This document shows positions 1 through 13,900 of a stretch of 64,000 bases of DNA, piece by piece. Every line of letters begins with the position of its first letter. The stretch's first letter is position 1. The DNA comes from Phytophthora quininea (Eukaryota; Oomycota; Peronosporomycetes; Peronosporales; Peronosporaceae), in contig JAAVTG010000142.1 of NCBI GenBank assembly GCA_011947345.1, positions 62,001-126,000 of the forward strand. Reading direction: 5' to 3'. The notes below the pieces were generated by a model. The model made no database searches. It saw only the letters and a program-made list of their open reading frames with translations, and had not been told where the DNA came from. Made by a program: the position numbers and the translations under genes.

Positions 1-1677
1 TCTCCACGTTGCGGATCACTGGCATCACCACGCTGGATCACGCCAGAGATCATCATTAGGCCTATGGATGCCTTTGCTCAGTTACACTACGCAGACTTAC
101 CCGCGCTCCGAGGCAACAGCCACGTTGATGTCCACAAAGTCGTTGTAGACAATCTCCTTGTTCTCCATGTCGATGACTGCAAAACATGTGCAAACCATGT
201 TAGATCAAAGCAGACATCCAATAAAACAAGAAATCGTTCTCCTCACAGGAGTTTGCGGCCGGGATGCGCATCAGAGCCTGAGCAGTGGCCTTCAGGAACG
301 GAGACATAATGCCAAGCTTCACACCGTGGGCCTTCTCGAAGCTCTCTCCGAGTTCTTCGCGAAGAGCAATCAGGTTGCCAAGGTCACACTCCTGGAAGGT
401 GGATAGCATGGCCGCGTCGTTCTGAGTGTCCTTGAGGCGCTGGGATGAGCGAATCTTCAGCGCGCTCATCTGAACACGATACTCGTTGCGGTTGTATCGG
501 CCAGTCGAAGGTGGCGAAGAAGCGCTGGCAGGAGCAACTGGAGCGGGAGCCGCAGCGTTCGTTGGGGCAGGCGCTGCAGCAACAGCCTTTTCGGCTGCTG
601 GGGCAGATGCGGCCGCTGGGGTCGGTGCTGCAGCAGCTGCCTCGGCAGGAGCGGGAGCGGCCTTGTCAATCACGAATAGCGGCGATCCCACTTCCACAAC
701 ATCTTCGAGCTTGGCGAGTACGCCCGTCAGCTTGCCTGAGACTGGGGCGTTTACGTCCACGCTCACCTTGTCCGTCTCCACAATCAAAACCGCCTCATCC
801 GCGCGCACGTAGTCACCGACGCCTAAATGACAACACAGCACAGCGAGAAAAATAAGACACAAGCCTAGAGTCGCATGCCGACTTTATCTTACTCTTGAGA
901 ATGGTCACAATAGTGCCTTCCGAGATGGAGTCACCCATCGACGGCACATTAATTGTCTCCAGATCCTCCGCAACCGAAGTGTCCACTTCCTTAGGTGGGA
1001 CGGAGTCGCTGCAGCAGTAGCAGCAGGTGCGCTGCCAGCAGTCTGCTTCACAACGCTGAAGAGCGGAGCACCAACGAGCACATTTTCGTCGATCTCAGCC
1101 AGCTGCGACTCCAGGACGCCGGCAAATGGCGCGCGCACGTCCACGCTGACCTTGTCAGTCTCCAGCACTACCACCACTTCATCTTCGGCTACAAAATCAC
1201 CGGGGCTGCAGACCAAATGTCAGTCAGAAGGAATTCCACCGACGACAACAGAACAACTCTAAACCATGGAGCTGTACCTTTCAGCCACTCGACCACAGTA
1301 CCCTCCGAGATGGAGTCGCCCATCGAAGGCACAGGTACTGACTCCGCTGTAGCTGCTCAAGCATAAACACATTGAGTTAAGCTTAGCAGCCCTACTACAG
1401 TAGCAGAACGGAAGTACTCCTACCAGAGGAGAAGGCACGAGCCCCAGTTGTCTGCGACCGCAGCATACTGCATCAAAATCAGCGTCAGCAACTGCAAAAT
1501 ATATTCCCCATGCATATTAGCCGTCCACCTCTGCGGGCGCACACCTGCGCTCTGGATCGCGGAGAAGGCGCGAGAGCTAGACGGTTGCAGCCGCGCGGAT
1601 CTCGCGACGGCGGAAGCACTGCGGCTAGCGAGCCTACTGCCGGCGCGCACGGCCCTGCCCAGGGCCTGGAAACTCAT
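1..1677 (-). CDS. DLST: 2-oxoglutarate dehydrogenase E2 (dihydrolipoyl succinyltransferase), 3' end off window
   Basis: E2 core of the mitochondrial 2-oxoglutarate dehydrogenase complex, which transfers succinyl groups from a lipoyl arm to CoA. The start at 1677 gives an Arg/Ser-rich presequence (MSFQALGRAVRAGS), as expected for mitochondrial import. Two lipoyl domains follow, each with a lipoylation site of the form ETDKVSVDV (near 1150 and 765). After an Ala/Pro linker comes the catalytic domain (from about 490), whose MSALKIRSSQRLKDTQN, YNDFVDINVAVASERG and MPVIRN segments match the E2o family. Introns inferred from GT..AG ends and phase: 33-100, 177-246, 823-892, 1206-1277, 1353-1423 and 1468-1528. 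One-base frame breaks lie near 1000 and at the G4 run at 1202-1205; both probably reflect a missing base. The rest of the catalytic domain, including the active-site His region, is beyond the left edge. Two lipoyl domains are more than the usual single one of E2o. Confidence 0.9.
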
Positions 1678-1826
1678 GTCTAGCAGGCTCGGTCTGGTCT
1701 TGGCTTCTGCGCGGCGCAAGCGATTGTAAAACAAACGAGGTCCCCACGCTGGCCGACCAATCAGAAAAAGGCATTTCTGAAGTTCAATTCGATGGACAGC
1801 TCGCACGAGATGGTGATCCCCCCAAC

Positions 1827-4800
1827 TCACGACTCGCTCAGCGTGGCGGCCGCGGCTTGCTCGGCTAAGCGCAGCACTGCGTCGGGGTCTTCCAGCTCCT
1901 CCATGAACGCGATCTCTTCTTCGGCTAACGAATCGGTGTCAATGCCAAGGTACGGCGCTGAATCTTCCTGCTCCAAGGAGCTCCTCAGTCGAACATTGGC
2001 AGAAATATCGTCGTTGTTGTCCATGAGATCTTCAGTTTGAGCCTTGCTATTCTCTGCAATGTTCGTAATCCCCCTACCGTTTCCACCTCAGCCTTCCCAA
2101 CATCGCCCACAACCGCTGCGGTATCGACCTGCCCACCGAGCTCCTCGACAGGCTCAGTCGCAATCTCACCCGCATCGTTAAACACCTGAGTGGCTTCGAT
2201 CGCCACCGAGTCCTCGTCCAACACGTCCACCACTTCACCCTCCTCAGACACAATTGCGTCGTCCGTTTCCTCATCCGACACGTCGACGCTGGCGTCTTCT
2301 CCACTTGTGCGTGCAGGCTCTTCCTCTTCATCCGGCCCGCTGTCTCCTTCAAATCATCCCCAGCAACGGAGGGCGAATCGCCACCACCACGGACAGCTTC
2401 TGATGACTTGACCTCAACATTGACTGGCGCCTCCTCCTCCTCCTCCTCCGACGCGACTTCGTCCTTGTCGTCCTCATTCAACCCCTCTGTCACATCACTT
2501 TCAGAGACGACGCCATCTTCCGACACTTCGCCTGCATCGCCTGACACCCTATTGCTCTCACCGTCATCGTCCCCCATGGCCAGCCCATCGACCCAAACCT
2601 CGTCGCTCTGCGAATCCTCAGACTCAACAGCAAAAGTGTCGGCCTCTTCTTCACCCTCCGCCTCAACAGTCTCCACGAACGCTTCATTCTCGACATCGCC
2701 CGACTCCACGTCCTCCGCTTCAACTGCACCGACAAGAGCGTCCTCGGCTTCATTGACAGACTCACCGCTTGACTCGCTCACAGATCCGCCGGTCGACTCA
2801 ACGGCCACAGGTTCTTGCGCTTCCTCGGTTTCTACACCGTCCACCACAGCTTCACCATCATCGCCATCACCCCCAACCTCGTCGCTTTCGTTTTCTTGCG
2901 ATCCGGTCTCAAATGAGCCATTTGATTCAGGTTCAGGTGAAACAGCAGACTCAACATCGTCTTCGGATTCTTCGTCCAGCGCCTCGCCTTCGGAGCTGGT
3001 AGCCACTTCAGCATCACTGGAACTCAATTCATTTGATTGAATATCGCCCAAGGGGATCGTCTCAGTAAAACTCGCACCCTCCGCGATACCCATATCCAGT
3101 CCAGCATCAAGCTCCGTCCGGTCGGTTTCCGCGTCACCAGCAGTATCCAACTCCCCTCGATCTCACTCACACTCTCAACAGGCTTCGTTTCCTCGACCGT
3201 GGCATCAATAACCTCGTCAACAAAATCAGCAAGGTCTTTCCTCTCCTCAGGCGCCACAACATCAGTCGTATCCGCCTCCGGATTCGACAAGTCCAGGCCG
3301 TCCTGGTGCACCTCCATCTCTACAACATCTTCGGCATCCTTGTCGCTCTCTTCGGAAATTGTAGCCGTATTCGCTGCGGCGGCGTCTTCTTCCAACGCGA
3401 AATCAGAGTTGTCAGCAACAACGTCGAGCGAACCATCCTCAGACGCAATCTTCTCGCGGTTAGTGACAGCAGAACTTTCCTCCACGATGCTGACCGGATC
3501 GGCCTCCTCAATCTGGTGAGTTGCAGAAACCTCATCAAGCTGACCCTCGTTCGTATCCTCTGCAATCGCGACATCAGAATCGTCAACGTCCACGCCAGTG
3601 TCAGAAGCCGATTCTTCCTGTTCGATCGCCGCCACTTCCTCCACGCCGTAAGCATCAGACCCCTCACTCTCTAGTGAACGTTGCTCGTTGCTCTCCACAC
3701 CAGCCGTGGATGCAGCCGCACTTTCCATAGCAATATCTGCGTTCGTGGCAAAGGCAACGGCTGCATCGTCTTCCTCAGAAAAACAGTTTCTTGACGTGCC
3801 TCCATGCCAATCGAAATGTCGCTGCTCTTCGCTTCGACCGGCGCTTCCTCAGGCACCTCAATACCGGCATTCACACGTGCACCCTCAGACACTTCTGCAT
3901 CGATGTTCTCAACGATGCTCGCCTCGACATTCGCTTCAACACCAGCGCCCTCACCTGACTCCACGTCAGCGTTGAACTTGCTGTTTTCTGCCATGGCCTG
4001 CTTGAACTCACGTTCACGCTCACGTTCCTCCGACCCAATGTCGCTGTCAAACTCTAGATTCCCAGCGTCCACATCATTCGTAGTCTCGACGTAGTTATCA
4101 GCTTGCACGTCGCTCTGAACACCCGCCACACCAACATCGTCCGACTTGGTGGACTCAACAGCATCCGACTCTGGCACCGACTTCACCTCCTTCATCTCCT
4201 TCGCCGGAGCATCGTCAAAACCCCACAACTCAACAACAGATGACCACACGAACGCGCCCACATCCAGCGACAGGTCGACCACAGGCTTTGCGTAGCTGTC
4301 ATAGAACTCCTGCGACGGAACCTGCTCCTTCACGCTCGCGATCCATGGCTCACCGAAAGAGTCCGGTGAGAATGGTAGCAACCGAGCCAAACTCACCAGG
4401 TCCTCACTGGACAAGTTCGACAGCAACGAACTCTCGCGCGCATTCCACTCCGAACAAAAGCACACCTCAGTGTGCGCCTGGCGCACATAATCACCCACGC
4501 GCTCGTATGTGAACGACTCCAGCTCCTCTTTCAGAGGCGCACATTCCTCGGCTGCCTCATACTCGTCCTCATCGTTCCCAAGAGCACGGCACTCTCGAGC
4601 ATCCAACACCACGAAACTCACGAACACCGCGCCAAAGGTGAAGAACAGCAGGGCCGACAGCCAATACAAAAGCGAGTGTGCGAACAAAGCAGCCACGCTT
4701 CTTCTTCGCATCCCTGTTTGCTGAGCGAGCACGGTAGGCGCGCTCCAGCACCTCCAAGTTCTCCTCCAGACGCTTGACACTCGAACCACCGTACTTTCCC

Positions 4801-7800
4801 TTCAGCAAACCGACCAGCTCGCGTTCCTTGCCAGCGTACTGCTTCGCCACAAGCGACACGTTCTTCAGCTTGTCGGGCTGGTGTTTCGAGTATAGCTCCT
4901 TCAACAAGTCTTCCAGCGTCACAGGAGGGGCCTCTGGTTGCTTTTGGGCCGGAGCGCTGGACCCGTCGATGTTGCGGCGCTGGCGAAGACCAGTCGGCGC
5001 AGCGCTACTCGGATTCAGTCCTCGAGGTGGGGCAAACGGCGGCTGATTCGTGTAGCCTTCATTCTCGTCACACTGCATCATCGGAGGAGGAGGACCATTC
5101 ATAGGTGGGCCTGTCATCGGAGCGCCTTCCTTCGGCGGTGCATTCATTGCCACATCATTCGTCGGAGGCCCATTAGTCGACTGAGGGAGGGACGGAGGAG
5201 CTACACTAACGCCGCCACCATCTTGCGCGACAGGGAATGCTGGGGAGGCGGGTCGGAGAAAGCAGAAATGCTACCTCCTGAACGACGTGGTCGAGGCGAC
5301 ACACGAGCTGCACGGAAAGAAGGGTTCCGCTCCGCACGATCTGGAGGCAGATCGCTCCCTGCATCAGCTCAGCAGTCTCTGATGCACCCGCGCTTTCAAC
5401 TGTATCCTGCGCAGGGGTACCCGAAGACGCGTCATGTGCAGGCGGAACGTCACCAGGGAGTATGTCACTGCTCAAATCAACACCAGTCGCAGGCGTCGGA
5501 GGATGGAAGAACTGCGGATGCCGAGGGTGGCCCTGACGCGGAGCCTTACTCAGTTCCGCCGCATTGGTGGTCTTCGTCGGATGGTTCTGGCCACCCTTGC
5601 CGTTGCGGGTATCTGCGCTGCTGCCATTTTCGAACCGAGCTTTCAACTCAGACACCTTTGCCGGACCGTATCGCTTTGTCAACTCCGCAAACAACCACTT
5701 CTCACGACCCGCGTACCGCTTCCCGTACACCTTGGCCATTTTCAAGCGCTTCTTGTCCACTTCCGTGAAGAAGTCAACCAACAGCATCTCCAATGAGACT
5801 AGCTCAGTCGACACGGGCTCCGTAGTCATCGGTTTGGTTTGCTTTGGAGCGGACGGTGCAGGACGCTGCGGCTGGCTATCCGCATCTACTGTTTCGGTAA
5901 CATTCGGTTCGGTGGGAGGAGGCGGAGGCGCTCCTATGGGAAGACTGGCCGCAGCGTCATGCTCAGACACAACGTTTTGTAACTCGGGAGTTGGTGTCGG
6001 GATCTCCTCTTCAACCTGAGAGCTGTCGGGGTACAGGCTCGGCTGCACAACGGTGTTGTGCTGTGGTGGCACTGTTTCTGCCATAGCTAACGCAGGCGGC
6101 TGCAAGCTACGCTGTTTTGCGTCCGAGATGGGATACGGTGCTGAACCAACATCGCCCTGCACCTTCAGCGGAGATGAACTCGATGGCGCTTGTACACTTT
6201 GAACGTCGCTCAATTCCCCGCGTCGCCACTTTCTGCTACACTGTTGTCCACTAATGAAGAAGCGTCATCGATATGCTGTTGTTCGTATGTGCTCTTGTTA
6301 GCGAGAGCCGCGTCCTCAATAGGGAGCATCGGCATCTGTTGTGTTGACTGTGGCACTGTAGCTTTGTACTTTTGTGTCTGTTCGATGGAAGCACTGACTG
6401 AATTTTGCTCCCCCACCTCCTCTTGTAGCGGCGATATGAGCACAGATTTGAGCTCGTATCCTGCACAAGTATTCGATGCAGCGATAGTAGTAGATGCTTG
6501 GCCATTTGCACCAGAAGACGACGTTACGGGGTCTAAACCCGTCGATACAATGGTGAAGGCGGGCGGTAAATTCTTCATGGGGGTGGTTCCACCGGATGCC
6601 CACGGATCCCATAGCGGTTGATTGAGTGAACGAGGCGATACAATTCCGAACCGGACCGCGTCACCGTCGTCCTTGCCTGGAGTTGGTTGCGTTGGGTGGT
6701 CTCTTAGATATTCCGGCAAGAGCCTTGGGGGTGCCAGTCTTTGACGCGGGAGTTGCTGTTCGTGTATACGTTTAATTTCCGACTCTGATGCGATGTCATC
6801 TTCATTACTTCCGGCGGCCCTTGCTGTTCAGCAATGGAAGCTGCAACATCGCTCACACCATAATTGCCAAGATCCGGTAAACCCATTGTGAACACTGGCG
6901 GCAAATTCTTCATGGGGTGCTTCCTCCTGATGCATACGGATCCCATAGGGGATGATGCGGCGATACTATCCCCAAACGATCCGAGTGCGAGATATCTTCT
7001 TGTCCCTTCAGGTCGGTGGTATGACCTCCCAACTCTTCAAATGATAATACTGGTCCTTCTGCCTCAACCTTTGGTTGCTGTTTCTTGCCTGTAGTTTGTG
7101 TTGCCATCGAATTGACTTCTTCAGCTATTGGGGCTAATGCTCCAATCATCACAGGATTCTTCTTGTTTGCGTGCTTCACCTCAGCTCGCTTCAATTTGGC
7201 CGACAGATCACGTATCAGTTGCTCCTGTTCCTCTAACTTTCGCCGTGCCAGTTCTCGATCCCGCTCCACCCCTTGCATCGTTCTCTCCATCTCAGTCAAC
7301 TTCGACAGCGACTGGGTCAGTTCCTCTTCTGTGTGCTGTTTAGTTTTGCGGAGCGTCGCTTCTGAGAGTTGCAGTTCCCTGACGTAGCCCATCAGACTAC
7401 TGACGTTGCTCCCCACCGACGGCAGCAACTTTGCTGCAGTCAGCTCGTTGGCGCGCATCTGGTGCCGTCGGCTGAGCTTAAAGCGTGGCTGCCTCGAGCT
7501 TTCCTTGTCTAACGTCGACGGGCATGACAGCGGTCCGTCCTTCTCTTCATCGCATACCGGTCCACTCGATGCAAATACGTTCTCCGAGCTATTTGCTCTC
7601 AATAGAGGCCGGCTGTGGGTCTGTGCCGGAGCTTGCTCCCAGCGGCCATTCGTGACTGGAAATTGCGCGATTGCATCCCCGTTAAGTGGCGTGGCAGAGC
7701 AATCGGGCGCTAAGCTGGTCGGCGGTCGGAGCGGTGGCGATGGCGATGGCGGCGCGCTTGCCGGTTCCCGCTCGTCCGGGCCGGACGCCTCTGTCGAATT

Positions 7801-7978
7801 CTGTTCTCCATGAGCTGCTGGAAATGTTGGCGACTCGTACTTGGACTTTGTATACAAACACTAGCTTTTGATGGGAGCTGCTGCTAGCTAGACAGCTACG
7901 TCGTATTTCGCTACTCTTTACACCTGCTATGACTACGTGCTGGTGACGGCGTTTGCTGGTTGATCTAAAGTTCGTCAT
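1827..7978 (-). CDS. Array gene copy 1: coiled-coil/TM/acidic protein, divergent C-terminus, possibly broken
   Basis: Leftmost array gene, product unknown. It reads from about 7978 leftwards through the coiled coil (about 7170-7475), two tryptophan motifs (near 6940 and 6610), two KYG-type modules (near 5700 and 4820), the TM segment (about 4607-4680) and the acidic tail. Its C-terminus differs from the other copies: past 2110 it reads through LDDNDD-like acidic sequence to end in ATLSES at 1827, with no DDEL. Besides one-base homopolymer breaks it has a 2-bp deletion near 4673, at the start of the TM segment, and a 4-bp deletion near 5371. Both are absent from copies 2 and 3 and would break the frame, so this copy may be a decaying pseudogene. 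The start is uncertain: an ATG at 7976-7978 needs a short intron (about 7865-7936) to join the main frame. Confidence 0.65.
2431..2449. repeat. GAG/CTC microsatellite (poly-Glu), copy 1
   Basis: A CTC triplet run encodes six consecutive Glu residues in the acidic tail of array copy 1. The same site has four in copy 2 (8541-8553) and five in copy 3 (14654-14669). It is the quickest marker for telling the copies apart and shows slippage since duplication. Confidence 0.9.
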
Positions 7979-10900
7979 CTACGCGCCGCGGCGCCTCGCT
8001 ATCTTCGGCAGCCGCAGCGGCGGTCTTCCGGGCTTCGAAGGGTTCTACTAGCCGCGCCAACACTTCGTTCACGGCAGACGCGAGCCCATTGCCCTCAGCG
8101 TCGTATTCTTCGTCAGGGGATCTCGCCTTACCATCACGGTCACTGTAAAGCTTTCCATCCACCGACGCTGCTCCAGCATCGACCACAGCCTCACTTCCAT
8201 CCTTCTCGATGCTCCCCGCAACCGCTGCGGTATCGACCTGCCCACCGAGCTCCTCGACAGGCTCAGTCGCAATCTCACCCGCATCGTTAAACACCTGAGT
8301 GGCTTCGATCGCCACCGAGTCCTCGTCCAACACGTCCACCACTTCACCCTCCTCAGACACAATTGCGTCGTCCGTTTCCTCATCCGACACGTCGACGCTG
8401 GCGTCTTCTCCACTTGTGCGTGCAGGCTCTTCCTCTTCATCCGGCCCCGCTGTCTCCTTCAAATCATCCCCAGCAACGGAGGGCGAATCGCCACCACCAC
8501 GGACAGCTTCTGATGACTTGACCTCAACATTGACTGGCGCCTCCTCCTCCTCCGACGCGACTTCGTCCTTGTCGTCCTCATTCAACCCCTCTGTCACATC
8601 ACTTTCAGAGACGACGCCATCTTCCGACACTTCGCCTGCATCGCCTGACACCCTATTGCTCTCACCGTCATCGTCCCCCATGGCCAGCCCATCGACCCAA
8701 ACCTCGTCGCTCTGCGAATCCTCAGACTCAACAGCAAAAGTGTCGGCCTCTTCTTCACCCTCCGCCTCAACAGTCTCCACGAACGCTTCATTCTCGACAT
8801 CGCCCGACTCCACGTCCTCCGCTTCAACTGCACCGACAAGAGCGTCCTCGGCTTCATTGACAGACTCACCGCTTGACTCGCTCACAGATCCGCCGGTCGA
8901 CTCAACGGCCACAGGTTCTTGCGCTTCCTCGGTTTCTACACCGTCCACCACAGCTTCACCATCATCGCCATCACCCCCAACCTCGTCGCTTTCGTTTTCT
9001 TGCGATCCGGTCTCAAATGAGCCATTTGATTCAGGTTCAGGTGAAACAGCAGACTCAACATCGTCTTCGGATTCTTCGTCCAGCGCCTCGCCTTCGGAGC
9101 TGGTAGCCACTTCAGCATCACTGGAACTCAATTCATTTGATTGAATATCGCCCAAGGGGATCGTCTCAGTAAAACTCGCACCCTCCGCGATACCCATATC
9201 CAGTCCAGCATCAAGCTCCGTCCGGTCGGTTTCCGCGTCACCAGCAGTATCCAACTCCCCTCGATCTCACTCACACTCTCAACAGGCTTCGTTTCCTCGA
9301 CCGTGGCATCAATAACCTCGTCAACAAAATCAGCAAGGTCTTTCCTCTCCTCAGGCGCCACAACATCAGTCGTATCCCCCTCCGGATTCGACAAGTCCAG
9401 GCCGTCCTGGTGCACCTCCATCTCTATAACATCTTCGGCATCCTTGTCGCTCTCTTCGGAAATTGTAGCCGTATTCGCTGCGGCGGCGTCTTCTTCCAAC
9501 GCGAAATCAGAGTTGTCAGCAACAACGTCGAGCGAACCATCCTCAGACGCAATCTTCTCGCGGTTAGTGACAGCAGAACTTTCCTCCACGATGCTGACCG
9601 GATCGGCCTCCTCAATCTGGTGAGTTGCAGAAACCTCATCAAGCTGACCCTCGTTCGTATCCTCTGCAATCGCGACATCAGAATCGTCAACGTCCACGCC
9701 AGTGTCAGAAGCCGATTCTTCCTGTTCGATCGCCGCCACTTCCTCCACGCCGTAAGCATCAGACCCCTCACTCTCTAGTGAACGTTGCTCGTTGCTCTCC
9801 ACACCAGCCGTGGATGCAGCCGCACTTTCCATAGCAATATCTGCGTTCGTGGCAAAGGCAACGGCTGCATCGTCTTCCTCAGAAAAACAGTTTCTTGACG
9901 TGCCTCCATGCCAATCGAAATGTCGCTGCTCTTCGCTTCGACCGGCGCTTCCTCAGGCACCTCAATACCGGCATTCACACGTGCACCCTCAGACACTTCT
10001 GCATCGATGTTCTCAACGATGCTCGCCTCGACATTCGCTTCAACACCAGCGCCCTCACCTGACTCCACGTCAGCGTTGAACTTGCTGTTTTCTGCCATGG
10101 CCTGCTTGAACTCACGTTCACGCTCACGTTCCTCCGACCCAATGTCGCTGTCAAACTCTAGATTCCCAGCGTCCACATCATTCGTAGTCTCGACGTAGTT
10201 ATCAGCTTGCACGTCGCTCTGAACACCCGCCACACCAACATCGTCCGACTTGGTGGACTCAACAGCATCCGACTCTGGCACCGACTTCACCTCCTTCATC
10301 TCCTTCGCCGGAGCATCGTCAAAACCCCACAACTCAACAACAGATGACCACACGAACGCGCCCACATCCAGCGACAGGTCGACCACAGGCTTTGCGTAGC
10401 TGTCATAGAACTCCTGCGACGGAACCTGCTCCTTCACGCTCGCGATCCATGGCTCACCGAAAGAGTCCGGTGAGAATGGTAGCAACCGAGCCAAACTCAC
10501 CAGGTCCTCACTGGACAAGTTCGACAGCAACGAACTCTCGCGCGCATTCCACTCCGAACAAAAGCACACCTCAGTGTGCGCCTGGCGCACATAATCACCC
10601 ACGCGCTCGTATGTGAACGACTCCAGCTCCTCTTTCAGAGGCGCACATTCCTCGGCTGCCTCATACTCGTCCTCATCGTTCCCAAGAGCACGGCACTCTC
10701 GAGCATCCAACACCACGAAACTCACGAACACCGCGCCAAAGGTGAAGAACAGCAGGGCCGACAGCCAATACAAAAGCGAGAGTGTGCGAACAAAGCAGCC
10801 ACGCTTCTTCTTCGCATCCCTGTTTGCTGAGCGAGCACGGTAGGCGCGCTCCAGCACCTCCAAGTTCTCCTCCAGACGCTTGACACTCGAACCACCGTAC

Positions 10901-13900
10901 TTTCCCTTCAGCAAACCGACCAGCTCGCGTTCCTTGCCAGCGTACTGCTTCGCCACAAGCGACACGTTCTTCAGCTTGTCGGGCTGGTGTTTCGAGTATA
11001 GCTCCTTCAACAAGTCTTCCAGCGTCACAGGAGGGGCCTCTGGTTGCTTTTGGGCCGGAGCGCTGGACCCGTCGATGTTGCGGCGCTGGCGAAGACCAGT
11101 CGGCGCAGCGCTACTCGGATTCAGTCCTCGAGGTGGGGCAAACGGCGGCTGATTCGTGTAGCCTTCATTCTCGTCACACTGCATCATCGGAGGAGGAGGA
11201 CCATTCATAGGTGGGCCTGTCATCGGAGCGCCTTCCTTCGGCGGTGCATTCATTGCCACATCATTCGTCGGAGGCCCATTAGTCGACTGAGGGAGGGACG
11301 GAGGAGCTACACTAACGCCGCCACCATCTTGCGCGACAGGGAATGCTGGGGAGGCGGGTCGGAGAAAGCAGAAATGCTACCTCCTGAACGACGTGGTCGA
11401 GGCGACACACGAGCTGCACGGAAAGAAGGGTTCCGCTCCGCACGATCTGGAGGCAGATCGCTCCCTGCATCAGCTGGTTCAGCAGTCTCTGATGCACCCG
11501 CGCTTTCAACTGTATCCTGCGCAGGGATACCCGAAGACGCGTCATGTGCAGGCGGAACGTCACCAGGGAGTATGTCACTGCTCAAATCAACACCAGTCGC
11601 AGGCGTCGGAGGATGGAAGAACTGCGGATGCCGAGGGTGGCCCTGACGCGGAGCCTTACTCAGTTCCGCCGCATTGGTGGTCTTCGTCGGATGGTTCTGG
11701 CCACCCTTGCCGTTGCGGGTATCTGCGCTGCTGCCATTTTCGAACCGAGCTTTCAACTCAGACACCTTTGCCGGACCGTATCGCTTTGTCAACTCCGCAA
11801 ACAACCACTTCTCACGACCCGCGTACCGCTTCCCGTACACCTTGGCCATTTTCAAGCGCTTCTTGTCCACTTCCGTGAAGAAGTCAACCAACAGCATCTC
11901 CAATGAGACTAGCTCAGTCGACACGGGCTCCGTAGTCATCGGTTTGGTTTGCTTTGGAGCGGACGGTGCAGGACGCTGCGGCTGGCTATCCGCATCTACT
12001 GTTTCGGTAACATTCGGTTCGGTGGGAGGAGGCGGAGGCGCTCCTATGGGAAGACTGGCCGCAGCGTCATGCTCAGACACAACGTTTTGTAACTCGGGAG
12101 TTGGTGTCGGGATCTCCTCTTCAACCTGAGAGCTGTCGGGGTACAGGCTCGGCTGCACAACGGTGTTGTGCTGTGGTGGCACTGTTTCTGCCATAGCTAA
12201 CGCAGGCGGCTGCAAGCTACGCTGTTTTGCGTCCGAGATGGGATACGGTGCTGAACCAACATCGCCCTGCACCTTCAGCGGAGATGAACTCGATGGCGCT
12301 TGTACACTTTGAACGTCGCTCAATTCCCCCGCGTCGCCACTTTCTGCTACACTGTTGTCCACTAATGAAGAAGCGTCATCGATATGCTGTTGTTCGTATG
12401 TGCTCTTGTTAGCGAGAGCCGCGTCCTCAATAGGGAGCATCGGCATCTGTTGTGTTGACTGTGGCACTGTAGCTTTGTACTTTTGTGTCTGTTCGATGGA
12501 AGCACTGACTGAATTTTGCTCCCCACCTCCTCTTGTAGCGGCGATATGAGCACAGATTTGAGCTCGTATCCTGCACAAGTATTCGATGCAGCGATAGTAG
12601 TAGATGCTTGGCCATTTGCACCAGAAGACGACGTTACGGGGTCTAAACCCGTCGATACAATGGTGAAGGCGGGCGGTAAATTCTTCATGGGGTGGTTCCA
12701 CCGGATGCCCACGGATCCCATAGCGGTTGATTGAGTGAACGAGGCGATACAATTCCGAACCGGACCGCGTCACCGTCGTCCTTGCCTGGAGTTGGTTGCG
12801 TTGGGTGGTCTCTTAGATATTCCGGCAAGAGCCTTGGGGGTGCCAGTCTTTGACGCGGGAGTTGCTGTTCGTGTATACGTTTAATTTCCGACTCTGATGC
12901 GATGTCATCTTCATTACTTCCGGCGGCCCCTTGCTGTTCAGCAATGGAAGCTGCAACATCGCTCACACCATAATTGCCAAGATCCGGTAAACCCATTGTG
13001 AACACTGGCGGCAAATTCTTCATGGGGTGCTTCCTCCTGATGCATACGGATCCCATAGGGGATGATGCGGCGATACTATCCCCAAACGATCCGAGTGCGA
13101 GATATCTTCTTGTCCCTTCAGGTCGGTGGTATGACCTCCCAACTCTTCAAATGATAATACTGGTCCTTCTGCCTCAACCTTTGGTTGCTGTTTCTTGCCT
13201 GTAGTTTGTGTTGCCATCGAATTGACTTCTTCAGCTATTGGGGCTAATGCTCCAATCATCACAGGATTCTTCTTGTTTGCGTGCTTCACCTCAGCTCGCT
13301 TCAATTTGGCCGACAGATCACGTATCAGTTGCTCCTGTTCCTCTAACTTTCGCCGTGCCAGTTCTCGATCCCGCTCCACCCCTTGCATCGTTCTCTCCAT
13401 CTCAGTCAACTTCGACAGCGACTGGGTCAGTTCCTCTTCTGTGTGCTGTTTAGTTTTGCGGAGCGTCGCTTCTGAGAGTTGCAGTTCCCTGACGTAGCCC
13501 ATCAGACTACTGACGTTGCTCCCCACCGACGGCAGCAACTTTGCTGCAGTCAGCTCGTTGGCGCGCATCTGGTGCCGTCGGCTGAGCTTAAAGCGTGGCT
13601 GCCTCGAGCTTTCCTTGTCTAACGTCGACGGGCATGACAGCGGTCCGTCCTTCTCTTCATCGCATACCGGTCCACTCGATGCAAATACGTTCTCCGAGCT
13701 ATTTGCTCTCAATAGAGGCCGGCTGTGGGTCTGTGCCGGAGCTTGCTCCCAGCGGCCATTCGTGACTGGAAATTGCGCGATTGCATCCCCGTTAAGTGGC
13801 GTGGCAGAGCAATCGGGCGCTAAGCTGGTCGGCGGTCGGAGCGGTGGCGATGGCGATGGCGGCGCGCCGGCTTGCCGGTTCCCGCTCGTCCGGGCCGGAC

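Noticed and set aside
5206..6213. Many separate short genes within each array unit
   Set aside because: Breaks fall at homopolymer runs and the neighbouring copy reads through some of them, for example at 12326 and 6579, so one long gene per unit is simpler.
8299..9144. 281-codon Ser-rich open frame on the plus strand (also 2408-3040 and 14413-15261)
   Set aside because: It is the antisense of the Glu/Asp-rich tail: GAA/GAG/GAC reversed gives TTC/CTC/GTC, so Ser-rich open frames arise for free.
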